Source: Sphaerulina vaccinii (taxonomy: Eukaryota > Ascomycota > Dothideomycetes > Mycosphaerellales > Mycosphaerellaceae). From it: 64,000 nt of DNA. Under the pieces are notes generated by a model that made no database searches, was not told the origin of the DNA, and saw nothing but the letters and a program-made list of their open reading frames with translations. Both the position numbers and the translations under genes were made by a program. This document shows, one piece after another, positions 31,147-41,630 of this stretch (positions are counted from its first letter, which is position 1; every line of letters starts with the position of its first letter). The stretch spans positions 434,001-498,000 of the forward strand of contig JAKUDP010000009.1 in NCBI GenBank assembly GCA_022570795.1, read 5' to 3'.

Positions 31147-32919
31147 CTACCTGCCACCCATTCTGATGACTCCAGCAGCCACCAACTTTTGCACCTTCAT
31201 CCTGATATCCGCGTTCTGCATGTGGTTCTGCAGAGCCGCTGGATCGCCCTTCGCTTGCTGCAGAATGCTCTGCATGACAGGGTCTTGCAAAATAGCCATG
31301 ATGTCAGGATCACGCTGAATGCGAGCTTGTGCTTCTTCTTCCGTCTCGCCATCGCGAGCGCTGAATTGTGCTTGGAGTGCCTTCTGGCTCTGTTGCTCAA
31401 TCTCGCGAGTGTTCTTACCATCAGTGTCGTGCTCGAGAGCCTCGGCACAGACGTCGATACACTTGTTGTACTCCTTCATGGCGAACAGTGCTTGTGCTTT
31501 GCGGAGGTATGCTCTGATGAACTTCGGATCGCGCTTGATAGCTTCGTCACAATCCGTGACAGCACCAGGGAACGTGAGGAGCTTGATGAGGCATGCTGCG
31601 CGGTTTGAGTAACCTCGAGGGTCGTCTGGTGCGCGCTTGGTCATTTCAGTGTATGCCTCCACTGCAGCTGGCCAGTCGCTGTCCTTGAACTTTTGGTTGC
31701 CGAGCTCTCGTGCCTCTTCAGCCTTCGCTGGGTCGATGTACGATTCGATGTCGGCCTTCTTCTTGGCCTTCTCAGCTGCACGCAGCTTGGTGAGGACGTC
31801 CGGTGTGCGGTGCTCAGTGAGCGACTTTTGGTAGAACTCAATGGCGTTTGCGAGATCGCCCTTCTTCTCGTAGGACGAACCAATACGTCCGAATGCTTTG
31901 GCAATGATCTTCCAGTCTGCGTAGACTTCACGACCATACTCCACAGCCTTCTTGCAAGCCTCGATAGCCGCATCATAGTCGCCTTTCTCGAAGTTTGCAG
32001 CGCCAAGATTGGTCAGGTATGTGATGTCCTGGAACGTCTCCCAAGCTTTTGTGTAGTGTGCAATGGCCTCGTCGAATTGCCTCTTCTTGTATGCTTCTGT
32101 TCCCAGCGCCTTCTCCTTGTCTGCCTCCGCCTTCTTAGCTTTCTTCTCTTTGGCCTCCTCATCTTCTGGCTCTGGTTCTGGCTCAGGCTCCGGTGCCTTC
32201 TTTGGCTCCTCCTTCTTTGCTGCTGCTGGCTTCACGTCTGGCATCTCAACGTCTTCCTCAGCTCCTCCACTCTGATCCTGAAACTTGGCAGCGTCGCGGT
32301 CGGCGTTATCGGTAGGGTTGAAGGACATGTCGATGCCGAGTAGCACGCTCATAACCTGCAGGAACCGAGGATCGGAGAACATTTCCTGCTGCATGCCTTG
32401 TGGGTTGTTCTTCATGTTCTGTATCTTGGCCATGAACGCGTGGTCGCCGAGCAAGTGGGCTGTCTTTGGGTTTGCACCCAGCTTCTGGATCAGCTGTGGA
32501 TCGTTGAACATGTTGCCCAAGCCCCCACTGGGATCAACGCCGTCTGCCCTCGCCTCAGCATCAATGGCTCGCTTCACCGAATCAAGACCACTCTTTGCCT
32601 GTGCGTTGTTTGCATCCAGTTTGAGAGCCTCCTCGTATGACTGCACGGCGCCCATGAGATCGCCGACTCCATGCTCTGCTGTGCCTTTGCGTCCCCAACC
32701 TTTCGACCAGTCTGGCTTGATTTCGGTAGTCTTGTTGGCTGCTTCGAGAGCCTTGTCCCAGTCCTTGAGCGATGCATAGGCGCCTGACAAGTTTGAGTAG
32801 AGCACGTGGTTCGATGGGTCGACTTCGATTGCTGCAGAGAACTTCTCGACAGCGCCTGTGAAGTCCTTGGCCGCGAAGAGCTTGTTGCCCTCCGCCTTCA
32901 GCGCGTCTGCTGATGCCAT
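31147..32919 (-). CDS. STI1: Hsp70-Hsp90 organising co-chaperone STI1
   Basis: A single exon of 590 residues from the Met at 32919; the frame is open 17 codons further, but MASADALKAEGNKLFAAKDF is the usual STI1 start. The cytosolic co-chaperone bridges Hsp70 and Hsp90. Layout: TPR1 (about 3-115), DP1 with NMFNDPQLIQKLGANP (about 140-200), and a charged linker rich in P, E and K (about 225-265). TPR2A starts near 268 (EKALGTEAYKKRQFDEAI), then TPR2B (EEARELGNQKFKDSDW onwards) and DP2 (RDPDIMAILQDPVMQSILQQ). Carboxylate-clamp residues are present in the TPR helices (GNKLF, YSNLSGAY). It ends IRMGGR, close to the usual yeast-type end. Confidence 0.95.
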   Translation of the reverse strand: MASADALKAEGNKLFAAKDFTGAVEKFSAAIEVDPSNHVLYSNLSGAYASLKDWDKALEAANKTTEIKPDWSKGWGRKGTAEHGVGDLMGAVQSYEEALKLDANNAQAKSGLDSVKRAIDAEARADGVDPSGGLGNMFNDPQLIQKLGANPKTAHLLGDHAFMAKIQNMKNNPQGMQQEMFSDPRFLQVMSVLLGIDMSFNPTDNADRDAAKFQDQSGGAEEDVEMPDVKPAAAKKEEPKKAPEPEPEPEPEDEEAKEKKAKKAEADKEKALGTEAYKKRQFDEAIAHYTKAWETFQDITYLTNLGAANFEKGDYDAAIEACKKAVEYGREVYADWKIIAKAFGRIGSSYEKKGDLANAIEFYQKSLTEHRTPDVLTKLRAAEKAKKKADIESYIDPAKAEEARELGNQKFKDSDWPAAVEAYTEMTKRAPDDPRGYSNRAACLIKLLTFPGAVTDCDEAIKRDPKFIRAYLRKAQALFAMKEYNKCIDVCAEALEHDTDGKNTREIEQQSQKALQAQFSARDGETEEEAQARIQRDPDIMAILQDPVMQSILQQAKGDPAALQNHMQNADIRMKVQKLVAAGVIRMGGR

Positions 32920-35900
32920 GTTGTAGTTTGTGTGATGTCGTACTATGAAAAGCTTCGTTCGATTGCACAAGAAGTGTTGTGGTTGATGTCAAACAGAGCA
33001 GAGTTGAGAGGATGGTCACACACAGCTCATATCGAGCTACCTGTAGAAAGCACGAGAAGCTAGTTCTATAGTATCCGGGGTTTCTCCGAGCCAGCGCCAC
33101 TTTTCACTTTCACATGCACTGAAGGTCAATTGATACAAGATATGATAACCTCTGTTGTATTCGTAAACCATGTCATCTCACGGAGCTCTGGTTTCAACGC
33201 TTCTGATGGTTCTTGCAGCTTAGCACCATGGCTGTCAATTTTGCAGGCAGACTAGTCTGTGGTCGGTGCAGGTATCTTAGTATAGCTGCGAGAGCGGAGA
33301 CAGCACTAGGTAATGACTATATCACCAGTCGAATCAGGTCTATACCGACCCCAGCGGATTCTTGTTGAACGGTAAGAGCCCATCTCGTCTTTCATCGCCA
33401 AGAGCTGTGAGAAGATTACAGCGGTGCTTTTACAACCCCCCGATAGCCCGTGTGGGAGACACCAGCCATCTCCTGCTCTCCGCCTGCAGCAACAGAAGTT
33501 GTGTTCCCTCGATGTTGTTAATACTGGAACAGCTCGCAGTGCGGACACGTGCTGATATCATGCTCTGGCGTTTCCTCTCCAGAGCTGAGAGGCCTTTCGC
33601 GACCACATTGAGCCCTTCTCTGTTACTGTAGTAGACCTCCAGGACTGGAAGCTGACGTTAGCGATCGTGGCCTCAGAGGACAGAGTGGTTGATGAGATCC
33701 GTTCGCTGGCCCCGACAGCCTTGCTGACTCTACGCTACCAATCTCCAGTAACGTCGATGCTGTAATGACCGTGCAGCAGCTGAGGTGTAGGCGAGCGATG
33801 TGTGGGTGTTACACAGTCTCTATGCGACGGCGATGGAGGAGGGGGATCAGGATCGTGTCGCGTGGTGATGCGGATTGCGTTCGCGGTCCTCCAACCCGAA
33901 GATTAACTGTCACGTTCTCACGGCTCGACTGCGAGTTGTGTTTGCCGCTGCGTACTGTTTCTGATCTGAGCTACGTAGACTGTAGCAAAAGAGCGAGGAA
34001 CAGGAAGCACAAGAATGTTCTCAACTCAGCGACTGTAGAGCACACTTCGTGACCGCGATCGAGTTTCGAAGGGCTCGCAAAAGCATTGGTGCCCGATTAG
34101 TACTATGGTGGATGACCGCGTATCAGACCCAATGTTGTTTGCTCTGCAGTGGAAAGTGGCAAAAAAATAAGGATCTTGCATTTTGAAGACTTGATTTGTT
34201 CTCTCCCCTTGTGCAGGGAGTGTCCTGATGTGTCAATTGTTCGATAACATCACTGTTTCAATTGGTTTGGTTCGACTTCTTTTACTCTGCGAGTCACACT
34301 GGGGGACCCCATTTCAAAGTTCAGTCTCGATCTGTAATGGTAATAAGTGGATTCCTGTAAATATGTTTGTTGCGGATTGGGGATGTGTTTACGTTACCTG
34401 CTACACTAAATCGCCTGTCTCCCGGAGGGGACAAGATTCCTACGTGTTTACTTGCTTATATACCTTAACTCCCGCCTCGGGCCCTTCCCGCAATACAGCG
34501 ATTGGAGCGGAGGTGAAGTCCGGGAGCAGTCAACTTTCCCTCCTCCGGCAACAACTTCTCACAACGCCAGCATTATGAGTAGCTTCTTGCGTGAGCTTGT
34601 TCAGCATCTTCATGCAAACTCCCTCATACAGATATCGCGTGCATCCATGACACGGTTGTGTTGTGATCGTCATCGAGCGCTGCCTGGTACGGCAATTAGG
34701 CTTCCGGCCAGAAGTGATTGAGTAAGCGTCCATGCTAGACGCGAAGCATGCTGGTCGCCAATCACAATGCATCTCGGCGCAGTCGTCGCGTGCCAACAGC
34801 AGCCGAATGCCCAGACAACCTCGTCGTCACGGTCGGCTCTTCATTCTCAGCGTCGAGCATGTCTCCAGCAGCAGCATCGCGAGATAGAGTGGACCGGCAG
34901 GAAGTGACTGAGGAGATGTCCGTGCTGGACGCAACGCGGTGGTCCTCTGTGAGCGTGGCGATTGCGACGTATGCGATGACTCCCTGGCTATGCGAAATCT
35001 TCGAAGCTTTGAGTGCACGCACGCCAATGCCAGCACAACCAAGATGGTAGAACTGTGGTCGGGTCTCTCGATCTTCATGATCAACGCACTGCTCTTCAAG
35101 ACCAGTATGAAGTGTGTGGCCCAGTAGAGACAAACGCGACATAGGCAGCACCCTCCGCCTAATGCGCACACGGAGATCTACATGCATTCATGCTGCTCCC
35201 AAGTCGTCGCATGAGCTCCTTGAATCCCATCCCGTGGGAATACAAGTCGTCAGGAGCGGAAGTGAGAAGAGCGCAAAATTTCAAAGTTGAGAGCAGGATT
35301 CGACCTCGCGATCTTCGAGCAAAAAAGGTCTTGCACTTCGAGAGACCTCCAAACATGCAAAAAGGCTCGGACTCCCTTGGGCCTACATCCTTGATCCCAA
35401 ATCCGAGTCCCCATACACAACCACTCGGACAACATTTCTGCTGGCAGTACTGAAGTGCGCTGTTTGCGTCTTGGGGAGAGCCAGCGGGTAAGACACTGAT
35501 TGGTGACTAAGCAGGAGTTGAAGTCGATTATTAGTGTTCATCAATGTTTGAGCTCCCTTCCCGCTGCAAAGTGAATCATTCCCGAGCTGGCTGCCGCGAC
35601 AGTCTTCTTCTTCCTCCTCCACCTGCACTCCCCCACTTCGACGCCAACCAGCACTGACCTTGCATGATCCATAACATTCCCGGTCCGTCTCAGCAATGTT
35701 GTGCGCGCAAGAAGACGCGACAAGTGGCGCCTTCAAAGTGAGAGCACCGTGGCGAGACTTGTCGCAGGCTGAGACGCGGCGATGCCACCGATGGCCTCCT
35801 GTTGAGAATGTAGCTTGAGATAACGAGGAGAGTCACAGAAGACAGCACCTTCATGCGAGAGCAGGCTTCGACCATGTCCCCGGCCTGTGGTGTCCGTGGA

Positions 35901-36788
35901 AGGCTGATGCGACCATTCATGGCGGCAGAGATGATTTCGACATCGACGCTAATCGCTGACCCATGCCGAACCTCCCACAACGCGTCTCTTTTAGCTCGCC
36001 TGAAAGTTCACCTTTGCTAGATGCGACTGGCGCTCGTATGCTATACCAAGACAAAGTGTCTTGGCCCATGCGAGCTGTTATGCAGGCGACGGTGCCGCTG
36101 TCCAGGCTGCATCGCTGCTCGAGCTATACGCGCCATGGATCACCACTATCTCTTCATCGAGCTTATCGACTCTTCTACGCTGCTTCTGGCGAGACATTCG
36201 TGCGCGACTCTAAGACGTTCATGGCCATGAGTGCAGTCGGCGTGGTGTGAGTCCAGGAGCGTGGACAATCGTGTGATCAAGTGAGAAGAGAGCCAGCGAC
36301 TAGCAAGTCGTATAAGGAGCGCACCACACCTGAGTATGATGGCAATAAGAGAAGGCTGTCAAGCAGACAGACGACGTGAGGAGGTGACGAGAAGAAGACG
36401 TGAAGTCCCGAAGATTTTCGTACCTTCCCGGATCCAGATCCAGATGTGACCCACCTGCCATGGGTGTCACGACACGTGCGAACTGCATCCCTTCACCGAC
36501 ATCAATCTCTGACTTCATGCCTCAGCTATCACCTGCCGAGAGCAGCAAAGATACTTCTCCCACCCATAGATCATTCTGAACGACATCTGCCTTTTGTCTG
36601 CAGCAAGCAGAAGTCTTCTCCTCATGCACTCCACCCTCGGCTATATGCAACCAGGAGACTCCCTGCTTCTGATGGTGGGTCCAGATGGAGATCACCGTGT
36701 ATGCAGGTGAAAGGATTTCTACGTGGACGGCAGTCGTGTGTACCTGCTACGTCTCCTTCTTTCTCACCTAACCCGCAGGCAAAACAGA
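32920..36788. other. gene-poor stretch of about 3.9 kb
   Basis: This is the longest gene-free part outside the RIP block. Several open frames of 60-140 codons exist on both strands (for example 34748-35050 plus, 35963-36250 plus), but none shows a domain, and opposing frames overlap. A small frame at 33228 (MAVNFAGRLVCGRCRYL) resembles a mitochondrial presequence but soon stops. Two hairpins and a T-arm-like sequence lie at 35300-35407. Unrecognised spliced genes or noncoding RNAs cannot be excluded. Confidence 0.45.
35326..35407. repeat. pair of stem-loops
   Basis: Stem 1 is aggtct (35326-35331) with agacct (35343-35348). Stem 2 is ctcgga (35366-35371) with tccgag (35402-35407), extended inward by ttggg (35377-35381) with cccaa (35396-35400). 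Just left, at about 35290-35315, the minus strand reads gcgaggtcgaatcctgc, like a worn tRNA T-arm. It could be part of a small structured RNA or an old tRNA-derived repeat. Function unknown. Confidence 0.4.
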
Positions 36789-37516
36789 ATGCCTACTACT
36801 GAAATCGCAGGCTTTCCGCTCATAGAAGGCGTGACAATGGCCGCTATCGACGACGACCCCAAATGCGAAGCAGCTCTCAGGATCCAAGAATGGTCAGACT
36901 GCGTCCGGCGACAGAAAGGCTACCACGCTGCGAGCTATGGAACGGTCGCCGAAAGTCCTAGTGACTTGGTAGCTGTCATAAGTATGTGTATAGATCTTCC
37001 GGTGAGTCGTGTGCAAGTTTGGCTGACAGGAACTCTTTCTTGGTCCAAGTTTGGGACAATGTCGAAGCACATATCTCAACTCTGAGACAGCCAGAGTACA
37101 AGGCTGTGGCTGAGAGTATCAGCACCATCTTCTCTGGAGCAGGATACATGCATCATACAGACTTTGAGCCACATGAGCAAGTGCAGAAAGCCATGACTGC
37201 TCCTGTCACAGAGATTGCAACCTTCTACTTCGATGACGAGCCTCCAGATGGGTATGTGGTCCAATTTCAGAACTTCCTCAAAGCTGCTAGCAGAGAGACG
37301 AAGGCACGGCCTATAGCGAGTGCAGTGGGTGTAACGCACGAGGAAGTAGAGCAGGATGATGTCAAAGGCAATGCTGTTGTATTAATGGTTGGCTGGGAGA
37401 GCATAGAAGCGCACGAGGTGTTTCGAGACAGTCAGACGTACCACGAGTATATGCCGAAGCTGATGCAAGGTGTGGAAAAGGTTCACGTCCATCACGTGGC
37501 TCTGAGAAGTGTATGA
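36789..37516 (+). CDS. ABM-fold-like protein of unknown role
   Basis: Exons 36789-36981 and 37050-37516 (68-nt intron, donor GTATGT) give 219 residues. It looks like two repeats of a small alpha/beta-barrel unit of the antibiotic-biosynthesis-monooxygenase / EthD type. The first half is ...KGYHAASYGTVAESPSDLVAVIIWDNVEAH and the second ...VVLMVGWESIEAHEVFRDSQTYHEYMPKLMQG; the parallel W-(D/E)-x-(V/I)-E-A-H is striking. Such proteins bind or oxidise small hydrophobic molecules without cofactors, but no catalytic residue can be assigned. It lacks a signal peptide and is probably cytosolic. Family-level call only. Confidence 0.65.
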
Positions 37517-37677
37517 TCGAGGCGGTATGTTTCGCAAGTTTGCCAGTAACCATGATGGTGGATTCTGAAGAAGTTCACAGAAAGCGCGAGGTTATAAATG
37601 GAACTCATCTGTGTACAGTATCGGGATCTATGGCCCAAAGTGCAAGAGTACCAAAGAAAACATCATTACTGGTGCCA

Positions 37678-39864
37678 TCAAATTGTGAGGCTGTTCATGT
37701 TGACTCCAGCAACGACATCAGAAGCCCCATCGACAGCTATATCCCTCGTCAGATCCACCTTATAACTCGCTCTTCCAGCAGTCCAATCATACAAACCCCC
37801 AACTGGCTGCCGTCCAGCTGTTGCATCCAGCACATACTGCGAACACTTCTGATTATTCACCGTCTTGTCCTCGATCGCGATATACAACTGCTCGGCTGAG
37901 ATTCTATCATCTGGCCAATACCGGATACATTGCGTAATCAAGTCTCGCAGCTCCTGGGAGTAATTCTGTTGAGCCCACAATGGCATAGTGAGGAAAACGA
38001 TACGGCGGCAAAAGGCCAGGTGCACTTGGTTACCAAGCACGAACCGGTATGCCAATATAACGTCTTCCTACTCCCCCTCTCAAGAACGACGCCCTCGTCG
38101 CTAGGAAACCCTAGTCCTATAAGGATAATATGTGCCTTGCATTCCTGCGTTCTTGCTAGCTATTTAGGTTGCAACCCTCGGGCTTTTTACGAGTTCGAAC
38201 GCCGAGCTTTATAGATTAAGAGTAGGATTTCGCTATATCGAGCTTGCTGTGTAACAGTTAGGTCGCAAAAGTCGTACAGAAACGACCAGAGCACTGCCCC
38301 ACCTTCGGCTCCAGGAAAACGATACGGCGGCAAAAGGCCAGGTGCACTTGGTTACCAAGCACGAACCGGTATGCCAATATAACGTCTTCCTTAGTGTGTT
38401 CACTCGGTCCATTTCGGTAGTTCTTCTGGATACTTTGATCAAATTTGCCTCCAGAAACCATCTCAAGCATGGTCATGCCAATGGCCCAGACATTGGTATG
38501 CGAAAGTAGTTTGGCAGGATTCGCCGTAGAGCCAATGTTTCTGTCGGGAACATCAGATATCTGCTCTGGAGCAAAGAACGGCAAGGTACCAGCATAAGCA
38601 TATCGTCCAGGATTAACGTCTGTATGTTCTGTTGGATTCGTTTCGCAAGCAAAGCCAAAGTCTCCCATCTTTGGTACGGGATACTGAGGAAAATAATCGG
38701 AATCTGGGTGGTCCAGAAATATATTCGCGGGCTTGATATCTCTATGCACAATTTGGCGCCAGTCGTCATCGAATGTGTTTGGATCGGTCCGGTATTGGCC
38801 CTTGTCCAGGATGCAGCATTGTTCGGCGAGACTGTGAAACATGTACCAGAGGAGAGGTTCAGGAATTGGTTCCTGCGATCTGTCCGAGTTCCAGGTTTTG
38901 TGAAGTGACTCAAGATCGTCAAAGGAACCTGTATTGTATGTGAGCCCTTGAAGTGCGATCAGGTATGTTTGACTGTGGAATACTTACAGTAGCTCGTGTA
39001 AAATGTCATTATGCGAGCTGTTCGGCTGATACTGAAGTGACGGTGCTTGACAAAGTTGAAGTCCTCTGTGGCATTGCATTTCTCTCCTAAGAAGTATTCG
39101 TTTGGTATGCCTGTCGATAGATCTTCTCGCTTCCAGCGCCAGGTTGTGTCCCACTCTTTCTGGGTATATTTTTCTACCTTCCTTATAACCCTCTAGGTCC
39201 AGCTATTAGCACATCTCGTACCACAAATGGAGACGCGACTTACATCAACAATCCTGCCATCTTCATCATATGCACACTCCAAGGACACTTTGTTTTGCTG
39301 GAGAATGGCTGCTGTTATAAATCGTGCCCGGAATCTCATAGACACAAAATTGTAATTCGCCAGCGCGGTTGTAAGAAGATCTTTCCTTATGGTCCATGTG
39401 GTTATCAAATCCTGATCCTGCATAGTGATCTGATCGACTCTGGCTCTAGTCTGTGATCCGAGTGCATTCGTGTTTAATTGTGTCCAGAAATTGTCGAGTC
39501 GAGCTCTGTACATTCGATAGTAACGAATCGCGCTTTTGTATCGCACGACATAATCCACCATGAAGTCCTTCTCCTCATCTGTGACAAGGGCCGTTATCTT
39601 TTGTCTGGCGGCGTCCAGCGTGGCCCAGTTGGGTTCGAGCTGCAACGCTTTCTTCGCTTCTCCAGCGTGATCAGCCGCTTCGTTCAGATCAGCTATGAGC
39701 CTGATGTAGGACGATCGCCTAGCTGGCATGGTGGTCTTCCACCAATTTCGCAAGAGAGCCTTTGTTTTTGCTGCTCCAATTGGTGCTGCCGGATTAGGCT
39801 CGGTCCACAGCGCCCAGATATTTTCTACAAAGCTCTCTGTGTTCGTGTTCGTTGGTGCTGCCAT
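37678..39864 (-). pseudogene. protein kinase gene broken by a 322-bp insertion
   Basis: Exons 39864-39244, 39192-38988 and 38928 onward (introns 51 and 59 nt) encode an unfamiliar helical N-terminal region of about 207 residues. A Ser/Thr kinase C-lobe follows: IVHRDIKPANIFLDH (about 333), MGDFGFA (about 363), FFAPEQISD and NVWAIGMTMLEM, where the usual Asp of DVWAxG is Asn. No glycine-rich loop or VAIK Lys is obvious. Coding is cut inside subdomain X: a 79-bp segment encoding AYRFVLGNQVHLAFCRRIVFL occurs twice, with 243 foreign bases between. Reading past the first copy ends at a stop at 38258. After the second copy the kinase continues in frame (PLWAQQNYSQELRDLITQC ... RISAEQL) to 37678. 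Removing one repeat plus the insert would restore a single frame. The present allele is probably dead or truncated. Confidence 0.75.
37991..38391. mobile_element. 243-bp insert flanked by 79-bp direct repeats
   Basis: The 79-bp repeats at 37991-38069 and 38313-38391 are identical base for base. They flank 38070-38312. The insert has no terminal inverted repeat and no open frame of note. It holds small hairpin-prone elements (ctaggaaaccctag, tcctataagga) and a palindromic gttcgaac. The duplicated part is kinase coding sequence, so the repeats are host DNA duplicated at insertion or repair. 79 bp is far longer than usual target-site duplications. Element class unknown. Confidence 0.7.
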
Positions 39865-40270
39865 GTTTGTCAGTGCACTTGTACTCCTGAGAGCTGTAGA
39901 GTCAACACCAGCGCGAGAGTTTATCGAGAATACACTTAAGTGTCCGAGCCGGATCGAGCATGACTTCTTTGTCTATTTGCATTGTTTACCTTTGTGATCA
40001 GATCCGGAGGGGCGCTTTGATTACTGGACAAGATGAGTGCTTTGTGCGTGAGAGGTACGGTGGCAGAGTGGAAGGTAGAGTGAGAAGCGGCAAAGACTGA
40101 AATTGGGTATCAAGCTGGTTCATTCAGTCACTAAAGCCGGCTCCTGTCCATGCAGCTATATTTGCTGCCAGGCCGTCCAGAACGCCGCGCCATGTAAATG
40201 CATCGAATTCCCCTATGCCTAGCACCTTGATTGGAATTGCTTTTGGTCGTGAATAGAGAGCAATCAGCAT
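39865..40270. other. intergenic, upstream of the kinase gene
   Basis: About 400 bases between the eS19 stop and the kinase start, both on the minus strand. It contains the kinase promoter and eS19 3' end. Nothing else recognised. Confidence 0.5.
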
Positions 40271-40937
40271 TTACTCGTCATCCTCGTCCTCCTCCTCAGC
40301 CTCGACAGTGGTCTGGGCGATACGGTCCAAATCACGCTGGCCGGACTGAGTGATGCGGCGGCCACCCTTCTCCTCATCGGTCTCAAGGACACCGATCTTC
40401 TCGAGAGCCTGGCAGACCTTGCGGTCAACGGAGCCAGAGGCATCGACGTGGTGCGATGGGCGCGAGCCACGGTTCTTGGTACCACCGTGAACCTTTCTGA
40501 GGCGGCCGACACCGACTGTCTTGCGGAGGTAGATGTGGCGGGCAATGGCAGCAGAGCGGATGTAGAACCTGGGATGATTAGAACATGCTGACATATGCGA
40601 TGGGACAGTCTTACCAGTCCTGGCTCTGTGGTGGGAGCTCCTTTGCGTGGGAGGTCTTGACGGTGTCGGACCAACCTGTAGACAATGTCAGTATTACTGA
40701 CACATGCCCCCCGTTCCTCACGGGATTCAGGTTTCTCTGATATGGTTGTGCCACTCATTCCACCTCTTGATCTTTCTTTTCCATCTATTCCTCTTTTTCT
40801 GGTGGTGGTGGTGGTGGTGGTGGTGGTGGTGATCACTCCGTACCTGGAATTGGAAGCTTTCCCTGACGCTTCAAGAAAGCAGCGTAGGCGTCGATGAACT
40901 TGTCGGCTGGGACATCGCGGACGGAGACACCAGGCAT
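40271..40937 (-). CDS. RPS19: 40S ribosomal protein eS19
   Basis: Exons 40937-40844, 40675-40615 and 40568-40271 (introns 168 and 46 nt) give 150 residues, against 144 in yeast. It is part of the 40S head and needed for 18S rRNA 3'-end maturation. The sequence begins MPGVSVRDVPADKFIDAYAAF, continues LKRQGKLPIPGWSDTVKTS across the first splice, and AKELPPQSQDWFYIRSAAIA across the second. RHIYLRKTVGVGRLRKVHGG is the conserved core. The C-terminus is acidic (EAEEEDEDDE). The first intron carries a GGT microsatellite. Early introns are usual in fungal ribosomal protein genes. Confidence 0.96.
40801..40830. repeat. (GGT)10 microsatellite in eS19 intron 1
   Basis: Ten uninterrupted GGT units lie within the first intron of the eS19 gene; on the coding strand this is ACC. 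It lies close to the donor at 40843 and may vary in length between isolates. Confidence 0.9.
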
Positions 40938-41630
40938 GTTGGCGGTATTGGCGGGTTGTGTGGGTGGGTGGGTGAAGAAGAGGCGCTGGGTGGATGTCGT
41001 GGAATCGGTGAACAGATGTGCTTCAGAAGAATCAAATTGTTCGTGGACGCCAAGCCCGTCTCGGAAACTCTATTCGAATCACGTGAGCACCTTTTGACTC
41101 TCTTCCACTCTTCGACTCTTTCACTCTTCTTCTCTTCCATCCACAAGTTGAGTGGAATTTTAACATGTGAATCAGCATCAGTGCTTTGGCTACTCACTAC
41201 TGGAGTGCTGGCTGTATTCTGCATCCTGATCGATGGCTTGGCCGATGAAGTCACCTGCAACTTTCGCGCTCGCTTCACACGACACGTCCTTCTCCAACTT
41301 TCGCGGCGCGACTTCATCTTTCGCAAAGACCAAGTACAAGTCGACACCAAGCCTCGCTCACATCTCTGATAGTGCCTACCTTACTTCGAACGAGACGTGG
41401 ATCTGCCCCTTGTCTCGTGTTAACCAGGCACTGGGCGTCTCGACTGCACTATACAGACTCGAGCTGGATGAGCAGGTGCATTCAATTGCTTATCTCATTG
41501 GTTCTTGCAATTGCAGAGCATCAAGCCATCCTTCACTTGCACACCGACACCTTCAGCCTTATAATGCACTTCAAGACTGACTCGCCCATACTTCATGCAC
41601 TAGCCTAGCAGTAAGCTGCTCCGACATTAC
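40938..41630. other. divergent intergenic region
   Basis: About 0.7 kb between the eS19 start and the hydrolase-phosphatase gene start. It presumably holds two promoters. Open frames here have no recognisable domain. Confidence 0.5.

Noticed and set aside
32044..32367. Open frames opposite the charged linker of STI1
   Set aside because: Shadows of the real gene caused by its Glu/Lys/Pro-rich repeats.
34762..35187. 141-codon minus-strand open frame with a 100-codon plus-strand frame opposite
   Set aside because: The two frames overlap on opposite strands and neither shows a domain or good codon pattern. I could not choose between them and report the region as gene-poor.
38178..38190. Pol III B box inside the kinase insert (gagttcgaacgcc)
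   Set aside because: It is a palindrome and lacks the final C of the GWTCRANNC consensus on either strand, so a SINE call is not supported.
38070..38312. The kinase insert as a newly gained intron
   Set aside because: The repeats contain no AGGT on the coding strand, so splicing at equivalent positions in both copies would not restore the frame exactly. An insertion is simpler.
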